From: Azospirillum brasilense
GTDB lineage: Bacteria > Pseudomonadota > Alphaproteobacteria > Azospirillales > Azospirillaceae
NCBI RefSeq assembly: GCF_005222205.1
Contig: NZ_CP032349.1
Span: 310,001 to 374,000 of the forward strand
Direction: 5' to 3'
DNA: 64,000 nt
Below the pieces are notes generated by a model, which did no database searches, had not been told where the DNA came from, and was given only the letters and a program-made list of their open reading frames with translations. This document shows, one piece after another, positions 43,833 to 51,926 of this stretch. Both the position numbers and the translations under genes were made by a program. How positions within the stretch are numbered: position 1 is the stretch's first letter; the number at the start of each line of letters is the position of its first letter.

Positions 43833-46163
43833 TCACCATTTCAGCGTGGCGTGCACCAGGAAGGAACGGCCGGCTTCCAGATAGCGGCGGCGGTCGGCCG
43901 AGGTCTCGCTGACGCCGACGACGTTGACGTAGTTGTAATAGCCCTGGTTGAACAGGTTGTTGACCGAGGTGCCGAGGCTGATGTTTTCCGTCGGGTTGAC
44001 GTAGGCGGCCAGATCCACCGTGGTGTAGGCCGGGGCCTTCAGGGAGGTCGGGTTGCTCACGTCGTCCGCCTTCTTCGCCATCACATGGGTGGCGGCGACC
44101 TGTGCGCCCCAGAAATCGTCGGCCGCGGTGTAGGACAGGCCGGCGTTGACGGTGAAGGGCGCCACCTCGTCGATGGCGGTGCCGGCGTCGATGTCGAAGC
44201 CGCGGGCGAAGGCCGCCGCGCCGAACAGCGCCCAGCCCGGCCGGAACCGCCACTCGCCCTTGCCCTCGGCGCCGAAGATTTCGACCTTCGAGACGTTCTG
44301 CGCCTGATAGCGCAGGATGCCGCCGGCGCCGGTGCCGACCGCCTTCTGCAGGATGAAGTCGCTGTAGCGGTTGTAGAAGCTGGAGACCTGGAAGCTCGAC
44401 CCGTCGCTGAACTTGCCGCGCAGGCCGGCCTCGACGCCGTCGCTGCTCTCCGGCTTCAGGTCGGCGTTGGGCAGCACCTCGTAGCCGTAGGTCGGGTTGG
44501 AGAAGCCGAGGTTGGCGTCGTCGTAGGGCGGCGCGCGGAAGCCGTGCGCGTACTGGCCGAACAGCGCGTATTCCTTGGTAAGGTCGTAGGTCGCGCCGAA
44601 CTTCGGCGACAGGGCCAGCTTGTCCAGCTTTTCCGGCTGGGTGGACGGCCGGGCGGCGAAATAGGCGGCGTCCTTGTCCGGGTCCATCCGGTAATAGTCG
44701 AGCCGCAGCGCCGGCACCAGCCGCAGCCGGTCGATGGTGATCTCATCCTGCACATAGGCCGAGGCCATGAGCGTGTCGGTGTTGGGGAAGGTGCGGCTGG
44801 GGTAGGTGTCGCCGTTGTAGCTCTTCGCGGTGGCCCCGGTCGCGAGGTTGGTCAGCGTCACGTCGCGCATCCGCTCGGTGCGGATGGAATCGACGCCGAA
44901 GCCGTAGGAGATGCTGTTGCGCAGCCCGAACAGTTGGGTGTCGGAGCGCAGGTTGACGGCGGCGCCGACGATCGTCTGCTTGGATTCGTTGCTGGTGGAT
45001 TCCCGCAGGCCGGTGCCGGCGGTGAACAGCGGGCTGGTGGAGGTGGCGACGCGGGCGTTGCGGGTGCGCTTCTCCTCGCGGTCGAACTGGGTGCCGTAGA
45101 GCCGCCAGTCGATGTGGTCGATGAAGCCGATGGGCGCGTCGTGCGAATGCTCCAGGCTGACGCGCCAGCGGGTCGCCGTGTCGTCGGCGGTGGAGCCGGT
45201 GAAGGCGCCGCGCGTCATCCGCATCGGCACCATGGAGAAGATGTAGCTGGCGCTGCCGCCGACGTCGTTGCGCAGCGTCGTGTCGGTGCTGCGGTGGAAA
45301 TACTCGCCGGTCAGCGTCACCTTGTCCGGCCCGTGGTCCCAGACCAGCTTGGCGAGGCCGTTGTTGCCCTCATAGTCCTGCGGGTTGCGGTAGGCCTTGT
45401 CCTTGGACTTGTACTCCTCCCCGTCGCGGCGCGTGTAGATGCCGAGCAGGGAGAAGTCGCCGGAGCGCAGCACCCCCGTGCCGGTTTCCGACAGGCTGGA
45501 ATCGACGCTGTCGTAGGTCGTCTTCAGCGAGACGAAGCTGTCGCGGCCGGGCCGCAGATAGTCGGCCGGGTCCTTGGTCACATAGGTCACCACGCCGCCC
45601 AGCGCGTCCGAGCCGTAGAGCGCCGAGGCCGGGCCGCGCACGATCTCCACCTGCTTGACCGAGTCCAGATCGACCACGTCGCGGTTGTAGCCGGCGGAGG
45701 GGGCGGCGGAGGCCGGTGATTCCGGAAGCCGCGTGCCGTCGACCTGCATCAGGATGCGGTTGTTGCTGATGCCGCGGATGGTGAAGCCGCCGGCCCCGGC
45801 GCGGGACGGGGAGTTGCTGACCGTCACGCCGGGCTCGTAGCGCGGCAGGTCCTGGAGGCGATGGACGCCGCGCTTCTCAAGCTCGTAGTCGGGGATGACC
45901 GACACCGTGCCCGTGTTCTCGCCCACGCTGCGCATCCCGCGCTCGCCATAGACCGTCACCGCGTCGAGGATGGTCGGGGGCGGCGCGGTGGTCGCCTGCG
46001 CGGTCTGGGTGGCGGTCTGACCAGCAGCCTGCTGAGTCTGCTGCTGCGCTTGGGCGGTGGGGGCCAACAGCGTCAGGGCGGAAGCCGACAGCCACAGCGC
46101 CGCGCGCAGGCGGGAGCGGGACGGCCGGAGGGGAGGGCGGTGGGACACGGGTGGCTCGATCAT
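43833..46163 (-). CDS. TonB-dependent heme/hemoglobin receptor
   Basis: A 776-residue outer-membrane receptor. An N-terminal signal runs to about residue 40 (LWLSASALTLLAPTAQAQ). A possible TonB-box region (ILDAVTVYGERG) is followed by the plug (DLPRYEPGVTVSNSPSRAGAGGFTIRGISNNRILMQVDGTRLPES; VEIVRGPASALYGSDALGGVVTYVTKDP). The beta-barrel ends in the aromatic terminus LVHATLKW. FRAPPYDDANLGF and NPNL-type repeats match the hemoglobin/transferrin/lactoferrin receptor group. It is next to hutX and the heme ABC genes, which supports heme as ligand. A dyad at 46213-46233 lies 50 bp before its start. No tonB or exbBD genes are in the window. Confidence 0.93.
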   Translation of the reverse strand: MIEPPVSHRPPLRPSRSRLRAALWLSASALTLLAPTAQAQQQTQQAAGQTATQTAQATTAPPPTILDAVTVYGERGMRSVGENTGTVSVIPDYELEKRGVHRLQDLPRYEPGVTVSNSPSRAGAGGFTIRGISNNRILMQVDGTRLPESPASAAPSAGYNRDVVDLDSVKQVEIVRGPASALYGSDALGGVVTYVTKDPADYLRPGRDSFVSLKTTYDSVDSSLSETGTGVLRSGDFSLLGIYTRRDGEEYKSKDKAYRNPQDYEGNNGLAKLVWDHGPDKVTLTGEYFHRSTDTTLRNDVGGSASYIFSMVPMRMTRGAFTGSTADDTATRWRVSLEHSHDAPIGFIDHIDWRLYGTQFDREEKRTRNARVATSTSPLFTAGTGLRESTSNESKQTIVGAAVNLRSDTQLFGLRNSISYGFGVDSIRTERMRDVTLTNLATGATAKSYNGDTYPSRTFPNTDTLMASAYVQDEITIDRLRLVPALRLDYYRMDPDKDAAYFAARPSTQPEKLDKLALSPKFGATYDLTKEYALFGQYAHGFRAPPYDDANLGFSNPTYGYEVLPNADLKPESSDGVEAGLRGKFSDGSSFQVSSFYNRYSDFILQKAVGTGAGGILRYQAQNVSKVEIFGAEGKGEWRFRPGWALFGAAAFARGFDIDAGTAIDEVAPFTVNAGLSYTAADDFWGAQVAATHVMAKKADDVSNPTSLKAPAYTTVDLAAYVNPTENISLGTSVNNLFNQGYYNYVNVVGVSETSADRRRYLEAGRSFLVHATLKW

Positions 46164-46212
46164 CTCTGTCTCTCTGCACGAGGTGTTTCTGGCGCTTTGT
46201 TCGTTTTTGAAA

Positions 46213-46233
46213 TGCGATTGCGTCTTATTCGCA
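46213..46233. promoter_or_regulatory. Iron-box-like dyad upstream of the TonB receptor
   Basis: TGCGA (46213-46217) and TCGCA (46229-46233) are perfect inverted arms around an 11-base spacer, 50-70 bp ahead of the receptor start. It is a weak match to the 19-bp Fur consensus, better read as an alphaproteobacterial variant, possibly for a Fur or Irr-type regulator. It shares its GCGAAT half with the stronger boxes at 46856 and 49081. Confidence 0.4.
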
Positions 46234-46271
46234 AATGGAGAGCCGAAGCCGCCCAGTGGCCCGGCGCCGGC

Positions 46272-46820
46272 TCAGTCGGTGCGGCGCTCCGCTCCGCACA
46301 GGCGGGCCTTCAGCGCCTCGAACCGCTCCACCTGATCGGGCAGAAGCTGGCGCGCGGCGTCGCGGCCGGCGAAGACCTTGAACATCGCTTCCCCGTCGCC
46401 GTTGAAGAAGACGACGGAGGCGCTGTCGGCGCTGCCCATGAAGGGCCGGCGGACGAAGCCGACGGTGCGGCAGCGATCCAGCCGGATGTGGCCGCCGATC
46501 GGGCTGCCGCCGGCGAGGTTGTAGAAGCCGCGCCCGAACTGCCCGCGCGGCAGCGGCCCCTTGCATTCCAGGACGAGGTCGGCGCTGTGCACCAGCACGG
46601 TGACCGTGCCCCACTCCGCCATGTCCAGCATCGCCGCCTCGGCCGTTTCCCCCGGTGCGAAGGCACGGAAGCCGTCCGGCAGGCATTCGGTGACGGCGAG
46701 CAGGCTGACGCCCGTCTCGGCCGCGACCGCCTCCAGCACGCCGTTCGGCGCGGCGGCGAGGCGGTCGCGCAGGGCGGCCAGCGTGTCGGGGGATGGGGCG
46801 GTGGAACTGCTGTGCGGCAT
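46272..46820 (-). CDS. hutX: HutX/HuvX-family cytosolic heme-utilisation protein
   Basis: About 182 residues from the ATG at 46820 (MPHSSSTAPSPDTLAALRDRLAAAPNGVLEAVAAETGVSLLAVTECLPDGF). An ATG at 46853 adds 11 residues, but it lies three bases from the Fur-like box and leaves almost no room for a leader; a TTG at 46886 would lie inside the promoter. The body has EWGTVTVLVHSADLVLECKGPLPRGQFGRGFYNLAGGSPIGGHIRLDRC and FVRRPFMGSADSASVVFFNGDGEAMFKVF, as in HutX/ChuX proteins that bind and pass on heme in the cytosol. It lies between the histidine kinase and TonB receptor genes. Confidence 0.87.
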   Translation of the reverse strand: MPHSSSTAPSPDTLAALRDRLAAAPNGVLEAVAAETGVSLLAVTECLPDGFRAFAPGETAEAAMLDMAEWGTVTVLVHSADLVLECKGPLPRGQFGRGFYNLAGGSPIGGHIRLDRCRTVGFVRRPFMGSADSASVVFFNGDGEAMFKVFAGRDAARQLLPDQVERFEALKARLCGAERRTD

Positions 46821-46855
46821 GGAAGCGGTCCGAAGCGTCGGTTGCGAACTCATTT

Positions 46856-46874
46856 GAGAATAGTTCGCATTCGC
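46856..46874. promoter_or_regulatory. Fur-like box upstream of hutX
   Basis: Read on the minus strand, GCGAATGCGAACTATTCTC matches 12 of 19 positions of the classical Fur consensus by hand alignment. It lies 36 bp before the preferred hutX start, in the gap after the histidine-kinase stop. Its presence inside a same-strand series suggests hutX and the receptor can be transcribed separately in response to iron. Confidence 0.5.
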
Positions 46875-46907
46875 AAATTGGCTCAACGGCGCTTCGCTTA
46901 ATTTCGC

Positions 46908-48374
46908 TTAATGGAGAAGGCCGGTGATGGCGCCGGGAACGGCGGGGGCAGTCACCGGGCGGCCCCGGCGTTCCAGCCGGACCACCGCGCGCAGGCCCGG
47001 CCCGTTGTCCTCCAGCCGCAGGGCGCCGCCGTGCAGCCGGGCGATGGCGTCCACGATGGCGAGGCCGAGCCCATGGCCGGGCACGCGGTCCGACGGGTCG
47101 AGCCGGCAGAAGCGCTGCACGGCGAGCGCGCGCTGGCCGGGCGCCAAGCCCCGGCCGCGGTCGGCCACCACGATCTCGTTCCAGCCGTCGCGCCGCCCGG
47201 CCGACAGGTGCAGCGCCTCGCCCGGCGCGTATTTCAGGGCGTTGTCCACCAGATTGGCGATGGTCTGGAACAGCAGCGTGCGGTCGCCGCGCAGATCGAG
47301 GTCGCGCTCCACGGCGACGGTGATGACGGTGCCGGAGCCCTCGGCCAGCGGCAGGTAGGATTCGGCCACCTCGTCCAGCAGCGCCTTCGCGTCGAGCGGC
47401 TCCACCGCCAGGGTGCAGCGCCCGGTCTCGATTTCGCCCAGCCGCATGATGGCGCGGAACAGGTGCTGGATGCGCCGCGTCTCCTCGATCCCCTCCTCCA
47501 ACTCGCGGCGCAGGGCGTCGTCGGGGCAGTTCTCGGCGATGGTGACCAGCCGGTTGTGCAGGTGGGTCAACGGCGTGCGCATCTCGTGCGCGATGCTGCT
47601 CGACACGCTGGAGACCTCCTCGACCAGCCGGGTCACGCGGTCGAGCGTGCGGTTGATCTCGCGGCCGAGCCGCGCGAACTCGTCGTCCGGGCCGGTGATG
47701 GCGACGCGGCGGTCGCGGTCGCCCGCCGCGTAGGAGGTCAGCGCCATGGTGATGGCTGACACCCGGCGCAGCGTGCCCGCGCTGAAACGGATGCCGAAGG
47801 CGACGCTGGTCAGCAGGAACACCAGCACGCCGCAGCCCGCCGCCAGCGGCACGGCGCGGAGCTGGTCGAGCATGGGTTGGAGGTCGTAGGCGTTGATGTA
47901 GCGCCCGCCGTCGCCCAGCCGCACCACCATCCCGCGGACCTTCCAACCGTCGCCGCGCTGGTCGATGCGGCCGGTCTCGCAGGGGGCCGGACCGCCGCAG
48001 GCGACGACGGCGAGCAGGCGCCTGGCCATCGCCTCGTCGCCGTAGAGCACGCGCCCGTCGCGGTCGATCACCATGCGCCGCCGTGTGCCTTCCGGCGCGA
48101 AGCGCTCGCGGCGGCGCAGTTCGGCGACCAGAGCGGCGGCGTCGCCGAAGCCGCCGTGCAGGCGTTGCGTTTCCTGGTCGCGCTCCAGCAGGTCGCCAAC
48201 ATGCTCGTTGACCAACTCCACCAGCAGATCGCGGCTCCACAGCACGGCGGCGCCGGCCACCACCAGGAAGACCGCGCCGATGGCCATGGCCTGGCGGAAG
48301 CTGCGCGTGTCGAGATGGCGGCGGACTCTCTGGACCCAGGATGGGCCAACGTCGCGCGGCTTAGCCCAGGACAT
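46908..48374 (-). CDS. Membrane-bound sensor histidine kinase in the heme locus
   Basis: A 488-residue two-component kinase. TM1 is about residues 29-46 and TM2 about 176-195, enclosing a periplasmic sensor of roughly 130 residues (MVIDRDGRVLYGDEAMARRLL; DGWKVRGMVVRLGDGGRYI). A HAMP segment (about 196-250) leads to the phosphoacceptor His263 in SSIAHEMRTPLTHLHNRL. The ATPase has LVDNALKYAP (N box), VVADRGRGLAPG (G1) and GHGLGLAIVDAIARLHGG (G2). It overlaps the response-regulator gene by 14 bp, so the two form a cognate pair. The sensor domain is not recognised; the setting suggests heme, iron or envelope stress. Confidence 0.94.
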   Translation of the reverse strand: MSWAKPRDVGPSWVQRVRRHLDTRSFRQAMAIGAVFLVVAGAAVLWSRDLLVELVNEHVGDLLERDQETQRLHGGFGDAAALVAELRRRERFAPEGTRRRMVIDRDGRVLYGDEAMARRLLAVVACGGPAPCETGRIDQRGDGWKVRGMVVRLGDGGRYINAYDLQPMLDQLRAVPLAAGCGVLVFLLTSVAFGIRFSAGTLRRVSAITMALTSYAAGDRDRRVAITGPDDEFARLGREINRTLDRVTRLVEEVSSVSSSIAHEMRTPLTHLHNRLVTIAENCPDDALRRELEEGIEETRRIQHLFRAIMRLGEIETGRCTLAVEPLDAKALLDEVAESYLPLAEGSGTVITVAVERDLDLRGDRTLLFQTIANLVDNALKYAPGEALHLSAGRRDGWNEIVVADRGRGLAPGQRALAVQRFCRLDPSDRVPGHGLGLAIVDAIARLHGGALRLEDNGPGLRAVVRLERRGRPVTAPAVPGAITGLLH

Positions 48375-49029
48375 AGCCGATGGCCCGCACGGTCTTCAGA
48401 AGCGGCGGGTCGAAATCCTTGTCGATCTTCGCCCGCAGCTTGAAGACATGGACCTCCACCAGATTGGTCGGCGGGTTGAAGCCATAGCCCCAGGCCTTCT
48501 CCAGCAGCATGCTGCGGGTCACGGTGCGGCCGGGGTTGCTCATCAGGATGTGCAGGAGCTTGAACTCCTTGTCGGTCAGTTCGATGGGCACGCCGCGCCG
48601 GGTCACCTGCCGGCGGGTGACGTCCATCACCAGATCGGCGACCTCCAGAACGTCGCCGGCACCGGCCAGGGCGGCGCGGCGGGTCGCCAGATGCTCCAGC
48701 CGGACCAGCAGCTCGGCGAAGTCGAAGGGCTTGCCCAGATAATCGTCGGCCCCGGCGCGCAGCCCGGCCACCCGTTCCGTCGTCTCGTCCAGGGCGGACA
48801 GGACCAAAACCGGCGGGTGGCGGGTGCCCTGCAGGCGCCTCAGCACCTCCATGCCGTCCAGCTTGGGCAGCATGCGGTCCAGCACCACCACGTCGAACGC
48901 CTCCTCGCGCAGCAGGCGCAGCGCGTCCTCGCCGTCGCCGGCGAAGCGGCAGGAATGGCCGGAGCCGCCGAGCTTGGCCCCGATCCAGTAGCTGACCGCC
49001 GCGTCGTCCTCAACGATCAGAACACGCAC
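48361..49029 (-). CDS. OmpR/PhoB-family response regulator in the heme locus
   Basis: A 222-residue regulator. The receiver domain (1-115) has acidic residues Asp8/Asp9, phosphoacceptor Asp51 (VVVLDRMLP), Ser78 and Lys100 (YLGKPFDF). The C-terminal winged helix (about 125-222) has LTDKEFKLLHILMSNPGRTVTRSMLLEKAWGYGF and NLVEVHVFKLRAKIDKDFDPPLLKTVRAIGYVL. The gene starts 62 bp after hmuV, and a Fur-like box overlaps the end of hmuV just upstream. Together with the kinase it may link heme or iron status to envelope gene expression (inference). Confidence 0.95.
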   Translation of the reverse strand: MRVLIVEDDAAVSYWIGAKLGGSGHSCRFAGDGEDALRLLREEAFDVVVLDRMLPKLDGMEVLRRLQGTRHPPVLVLSALDETTERVAGLRAGADDYLGKPFDFAELLVRLEHLATRRAALAGAGDVLEVADLVMDVTRRQVTRRGVPIELTDKEFKLLHILMSNPGRTVTRSMLLEKAWGYGFNPPTNLVEVHVFKLRAKIDKDFDPPLLKTVRAIGYVLG

Positions 49030-49080
49030 CGTCTCCTCCCTCCGACGCCTCTTTGGAGCGTCCCGTCTCGCTTCCTATTT

Positions 49081-49099
49081 GCTATTAATAATCATTCGC
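49081..49099. promoter_or_regulatory. Fur-like box overlapping the hmuV stop, upstream of the response regulator
   Basis: On the minus strand GCGAATGATTATTAATAGC matches 13 of 19 Fur-consensus positions by hand alignment. It covers the last codons and stop of hmuV and lies 52 bp before the response-regulator start. The surrounding bases are AT-rich for this genome. This would give the two-component system its own iron-responsive promoter. Confidence 0.55.
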
Positions 49100-49913
49100 A
49101 ATCGATTTTTCCAGACGCCGCGGCGCGTCCGGTGGCGGCGTAGACCACGCCCTCCGCCTCCGGCAGGTCGAGGCGGACGAAGGCCGTGCCGAAGACGCGC
49201 TCCAGCACCGGAACCGGCAGGCCGGCCATGGACCCGGCCCAGGCGACGCGCCCGCCGGCCAGCAGCAGCCCGTCGTCGGCGTAGCGCGCCGCCAGCGTCA
49301 GGTCGTGCAGGATCACCGCGCAGCCGCCGCCGGTCCGCTCCACCCAGTCGCGCGCCGCCCGCAGCAGATGGTGCTGGTGGGCGGGGTCGAGGCTCGCCGT
49401 CGGCTCGTCCAGCAGCAGATAGGACGGCCCCGCCACGTCGCGCCCGTGCCGTCCCGCGGCCAGCTGGGCGAGCGCGCGGGCGAAGGCGACGCGCTGGCGC
49501 TCGCCGCCGGAGAGCTGGGGCATCAGCCGGCCAGCCAGCCCTCCGGCCCCGGCCCGGATCAGGCAGTCGGCGATCAGGGCGCGCCGGTCGCCGGGGCGGA
49601 TCAGCCAGGGCTCGGTCGCCAGCTCCATCACCTCCTCCACCGAGAAGGCGAAGGCGACTTGCTGGTGTTGCGCCACCAGGGCGCGGCGGACGGCCAGCCG
49701 CGGCGCCGGGATGGCCGCCATTTCCACCCCGTCGAGCAGGGCGCGCCCGGCGGTCGGCCGCCGCTCCCCGGAGAGGAGGGAGAGCAGGGTGGATTTGCCG
49801 GCCCCGTTGGGTCCCAGGATGGCCAGCATCCGGCCCGGCCGCACCGCGGCGGTGACGCCGTCGAGCAGGCGGGCGCGGCCGATGGTCAGGCCGGCGTCGA
49901 TCGCTTCCAGCAT
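49092..49913 (-). CDS. hmuV: Hemin ABC transporter ATP-binding protein
   Basis: A 273-residue ATPase of the FecE/HmuV group. The start at 49913 (MLEAIDAGLTIGRARLLDGV) follows GGGAGGGACC. Motifs: Walker A GPNGAGKST, Q-loop VAQHQQVAFAFSVEEVMELA, signature LSGGERQRVAFARAL, Walker B YLLLDEPTASLDPAHQ and switch VILHDLTLAARYAD. The insertion RAL-AQLAAGRHGRDVAGPSYLLL before Walker B is typical of HmuV. It starts two bases after the HmuU stop and works with HmuT/U to import heme into the cytosol. Confidence 0.95.
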   Translation of the reverse strand: MLEAIDAGLTIGRARLLDGVTAAVRPGRMLAILGPNGAGKSTLLSLLSGERRPTAGRALLDGVEMAAIPAPRLAVRRALVAQHQQVAFAFSVEEVMELATEPWLIRPGDRRALIADCLIRAGAGGLAGRLMPQLSGGERQRVAFARALAQLAAGRHGRDVAGPSYLLLDEPTASLDPAHQHHLLRAARDWVERTGGGCAVILHDLTLAARYADDGLLLAGGRVAWAGSMAGLPVPVLERVFGTAFVRLDLPEAEGVVYAATGRAAASGKIDCE

Positions 49914-49915
49914 GG

Positions 49916-51025
49916 TCAGGTCCCTCCCAGCGCGCCGGCGCGGCGGCGCAGAAGCCACAGGAAGAAGGGACCGCCGACGGTGCCCAGCAGCAGGCCGGCC
50001 GGCACGTCGGCCGGGGCGGCGATGGTGCGGGCCATCGTGTCGGCCAGGACCAGCAGGACCGCTGCGGCCAGCGCCGTCGCCGGCATCAGCCGGCGGTGCA
50101 CCGGTCCCAGCAGGATGCGCATGACGTGCGGCACGATCAGCCCGACGAAGCCGATCAGGCCGGACACCGCCACCGCCGCCCCGACGCCCAGCGCCACCAG
50201 AAGCACCGTGCGCACGGCGAAGCGGTGCGGGTCGAGGCCCTGGAGGAAGGCCTCCCGCTCGCCCATGGCGAACAGGTCGAGCCGCCGCGCCCCGGCCAGC
50301 AGCCCGGCGGTCGCCAGTCCCATCAGCACCATCGCCGGCCCGATCTGCGCCCAGCTCGATCCGCCGAAGCCGCCCATCATCCAGAAGGTCATCTGGCGCA
50401 GCGCGAGGTCGTCGCCGAGGTAGCTGAACAGCCCGATGCCGGCCCCGCCCATGGCGTTCACCGCGATGCCGGCCAGCAGCATGGTGGCGGGGGAGTTGCG
50501 CCCGTCGCGGCGGGAGATCGCCAGGATCAGCACGGTGGCGGCCAGCGCGCCGAGGAAGGCGGCCAGCGGCAGCACGGTGGCGAGCGACAGGCCGCTGCGC
50601 GCCAGCCCCAGCCCCGACACCCCCAGCACCATGGCGGCGGAGCCGGCCAGCGCCGCCCCGCTCGACACGCCGACCAGCCCGGGATCGGCCAGCGGGTTGC
50701 GGAACACGGCCTGCAGCGCCACCCCGGCCACGCCCAGCGTCACCCCGACCGCGGCGGCCAGGACGATGCGCGGCAGGCGCAGCATGGTCAGCACCATCCA
50801 GTCGCGCTCCGACAGCGGCGTTCCGGGCAGGCCGAGCAGGGCGGCGAGGTGGGACAGGCTGCGGTCGAGCGGGACGGACACGCCGCCCGTCGCGACGGCG
50901 GTCAGCACGGCCAGCGCCAGCGCCACGGCCAGTGCCGCCAGCACCGGGACGAGGGGCGGGCGCCGGAAGGACGGCGCCGCCCGGTCCCCTTTCCGGGAGG
51001 ATGGCATGGACAAGGTCAGGCTCAT
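49916..51025 (-). CDS. hmuU: Hemin ABC transporter permease
   Basis: A 369-residue FecCD-family membrane protein with about ten hydrophobic segments. Hallmarks: LRLPRIVLAAAVGVTLGVAGVALQAVFRNPLADPGLVGVSSGAALAGS, FWMMGGFGGSSWAQI, and LIGFVGLIVPHVMRILLGPVHRRLMPATALAAAVLLVLADTMARTIAAPADVPAGLLLGTVGGPFFLWLL. Its ATG overlaps the HmuT stop (ATGA). A Met at 51007 is an alternative start. Confidence 0.95.
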   Translation of the reverse strand: MSLTLSMPSSRKGDRAAPSFRRPPLVPVLAALAVALALAVLTAVATGGVSVPLDRSLSHLAALLGLPGTPLSERDWMVLTMLRLPRIVLAAAVGVTLGVAGVALQAVFRNPLADPGLVGVSSGAALAGSAAMVLGVSGLGLARSGLSLATVLPLAAFLGALAATVLILAISRRDGRNSPATMLLAGIAVNAMGGAGIGLFSYLGDDLALRQMTFWMMGGFGGSSWAQIGPAMVLMGLATAGLLAGARRLDLFAMGEREAFLQGLDPHRFAVRTVLLVALGVGAAVAVSGLIGFVGLIVPHVMRILLGPVHRRLMPATALAAAVLLVLADTMARTIAAPADVPAGLLLGTVGGPFFLWLLRRRAGALGGT

Positions 51026-51909
51026 GGTTGTCCTTGAGGGGAGGTGCCCTGGACGCGGGTGAGTTCGGCGACCGCCTCGGCCGTGCGGGGGCCGAGCCCC
51101 ATCAGCAGCGCGCCGTCCACCACCGCCACCCGCCGGGCCTTGGCCGCCGGGGTCAGGGCGATCTGCGGCGTCGCCAGGAACGGGTCGAGCCCGCCGGAGC
51201 GGTCGACCAGCGACCGGCTGACCAGCAGGATGTCGGGTGCGGCGGCCAGGACGGCCTCCGACGACATCGGCACATAGTCGCGCTCCACCTCCAGGGCGTT
51301 GCGCCCCCCGGCCATGGCGATCAGCGCGGCGGGGACGGAGCGGCTGCCCGCCGCCATCAGACCACCGGGCCCGCCGCCGACCACGCCGAGCACGACCGGC
51401 GCGCCGTCCTTCGCTCCGGACTTGGCGTCGGACTTGGCGGCGACGGCGGCCAAGGCGGCGAGGTCGCGATTTAGCGAGTCCGCCAGGCGCCGCCCCTCCG
51501 CCTCCCGGCCGAGCAGGCGGGCGACCCGCTCCACCTTGTCGAGCAGCCCGGCGAGAGTCGGCGTTTCCGGAACGACCTCCACCGTGACGCCGAGCGCCCG
51601 AAGCTGGTCGAGCGTTGTCTCGGGGCCGGCGCCCTGGATCGCCAGGACGTGGGTCGGGGCCAGCGACATCACGCCCTCCGCCGAAAGGGCGCGCATGTAG
51701 CCGACGTCGGGCAGGCCGTTCACCGGCTGCGGGTAATGGCTGCTGGTGTCGCGCCCAACGACGGAGCCGCCGTCGCCGAGCGCGTAGACCAGCTCGGTCA
51801 CCGGCGGGCCGACGGTGACGATCCGCCGCTCCGCCGCCCCGGCCAGGGTGGTGGCGGTGAGCGCGAGGGTGGCGGCGATCGCCGCGGGGAGAAAGCGCAG
51901 GCGCCTCAT
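51022..51909 (-). CDS. hmuT: Periplasmic hemin-binding protein
   Basis: A 295-residue binding protein with a signal peptide (MRRLRFLPAAIAATLALTATTLAGAAE) starting at 51909. The helical-backbone fold of class III binding proteins is visible: RIVTVGPPVTELVYALGDGGSVVGRDTSSHYPQPVNGLPDVGYMRALSAEGVMSLAPTHVLAIQGAGPETTLDQL. The Tyr-containing DVGYMRAL segment is where HmuT/ShuT proteins coordinate heme. The gene lies between hemS and hmuU. A longer upstream frame overlaps hemS and is rejected. Confidence 0.93.
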   Translation of the reverse strand: MRRLRFLPAAIAATLALTATTLAGAAERRIVTVGPPVTELVYALGDGGSVVGRDTSSHYPQPVNGLPDVGYMRALSAEGVMSLAPTHVLAIQGAGPETTLDQLRALGVTVEVVPETPTLAGLLDKVERVARLLGREAEGRRLADSLNRDLAALAAVAAKSDAKSGAKDGAPVVLGVVGGGPGGLMAAGSRSVPAALIAMAGGRNALEVERDYVPMSSEAVLAAAPDILLVSRSLVDRSGGLDPFLATPQIALTPAAKARRVAVVDGALLMGLGPRTAEAVAELTRVQGTSPQGQP

Positions 51910-51926
51910 CGGCCGGTCCCCGCCCG

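Noticed and set aside
46854-46886. Extended hutX start at the TTG at 46886
   Set aside because: That codon would lie upstream of and overlap the Fur-like box at 46856-46874, leaving no room for promoter and leader.
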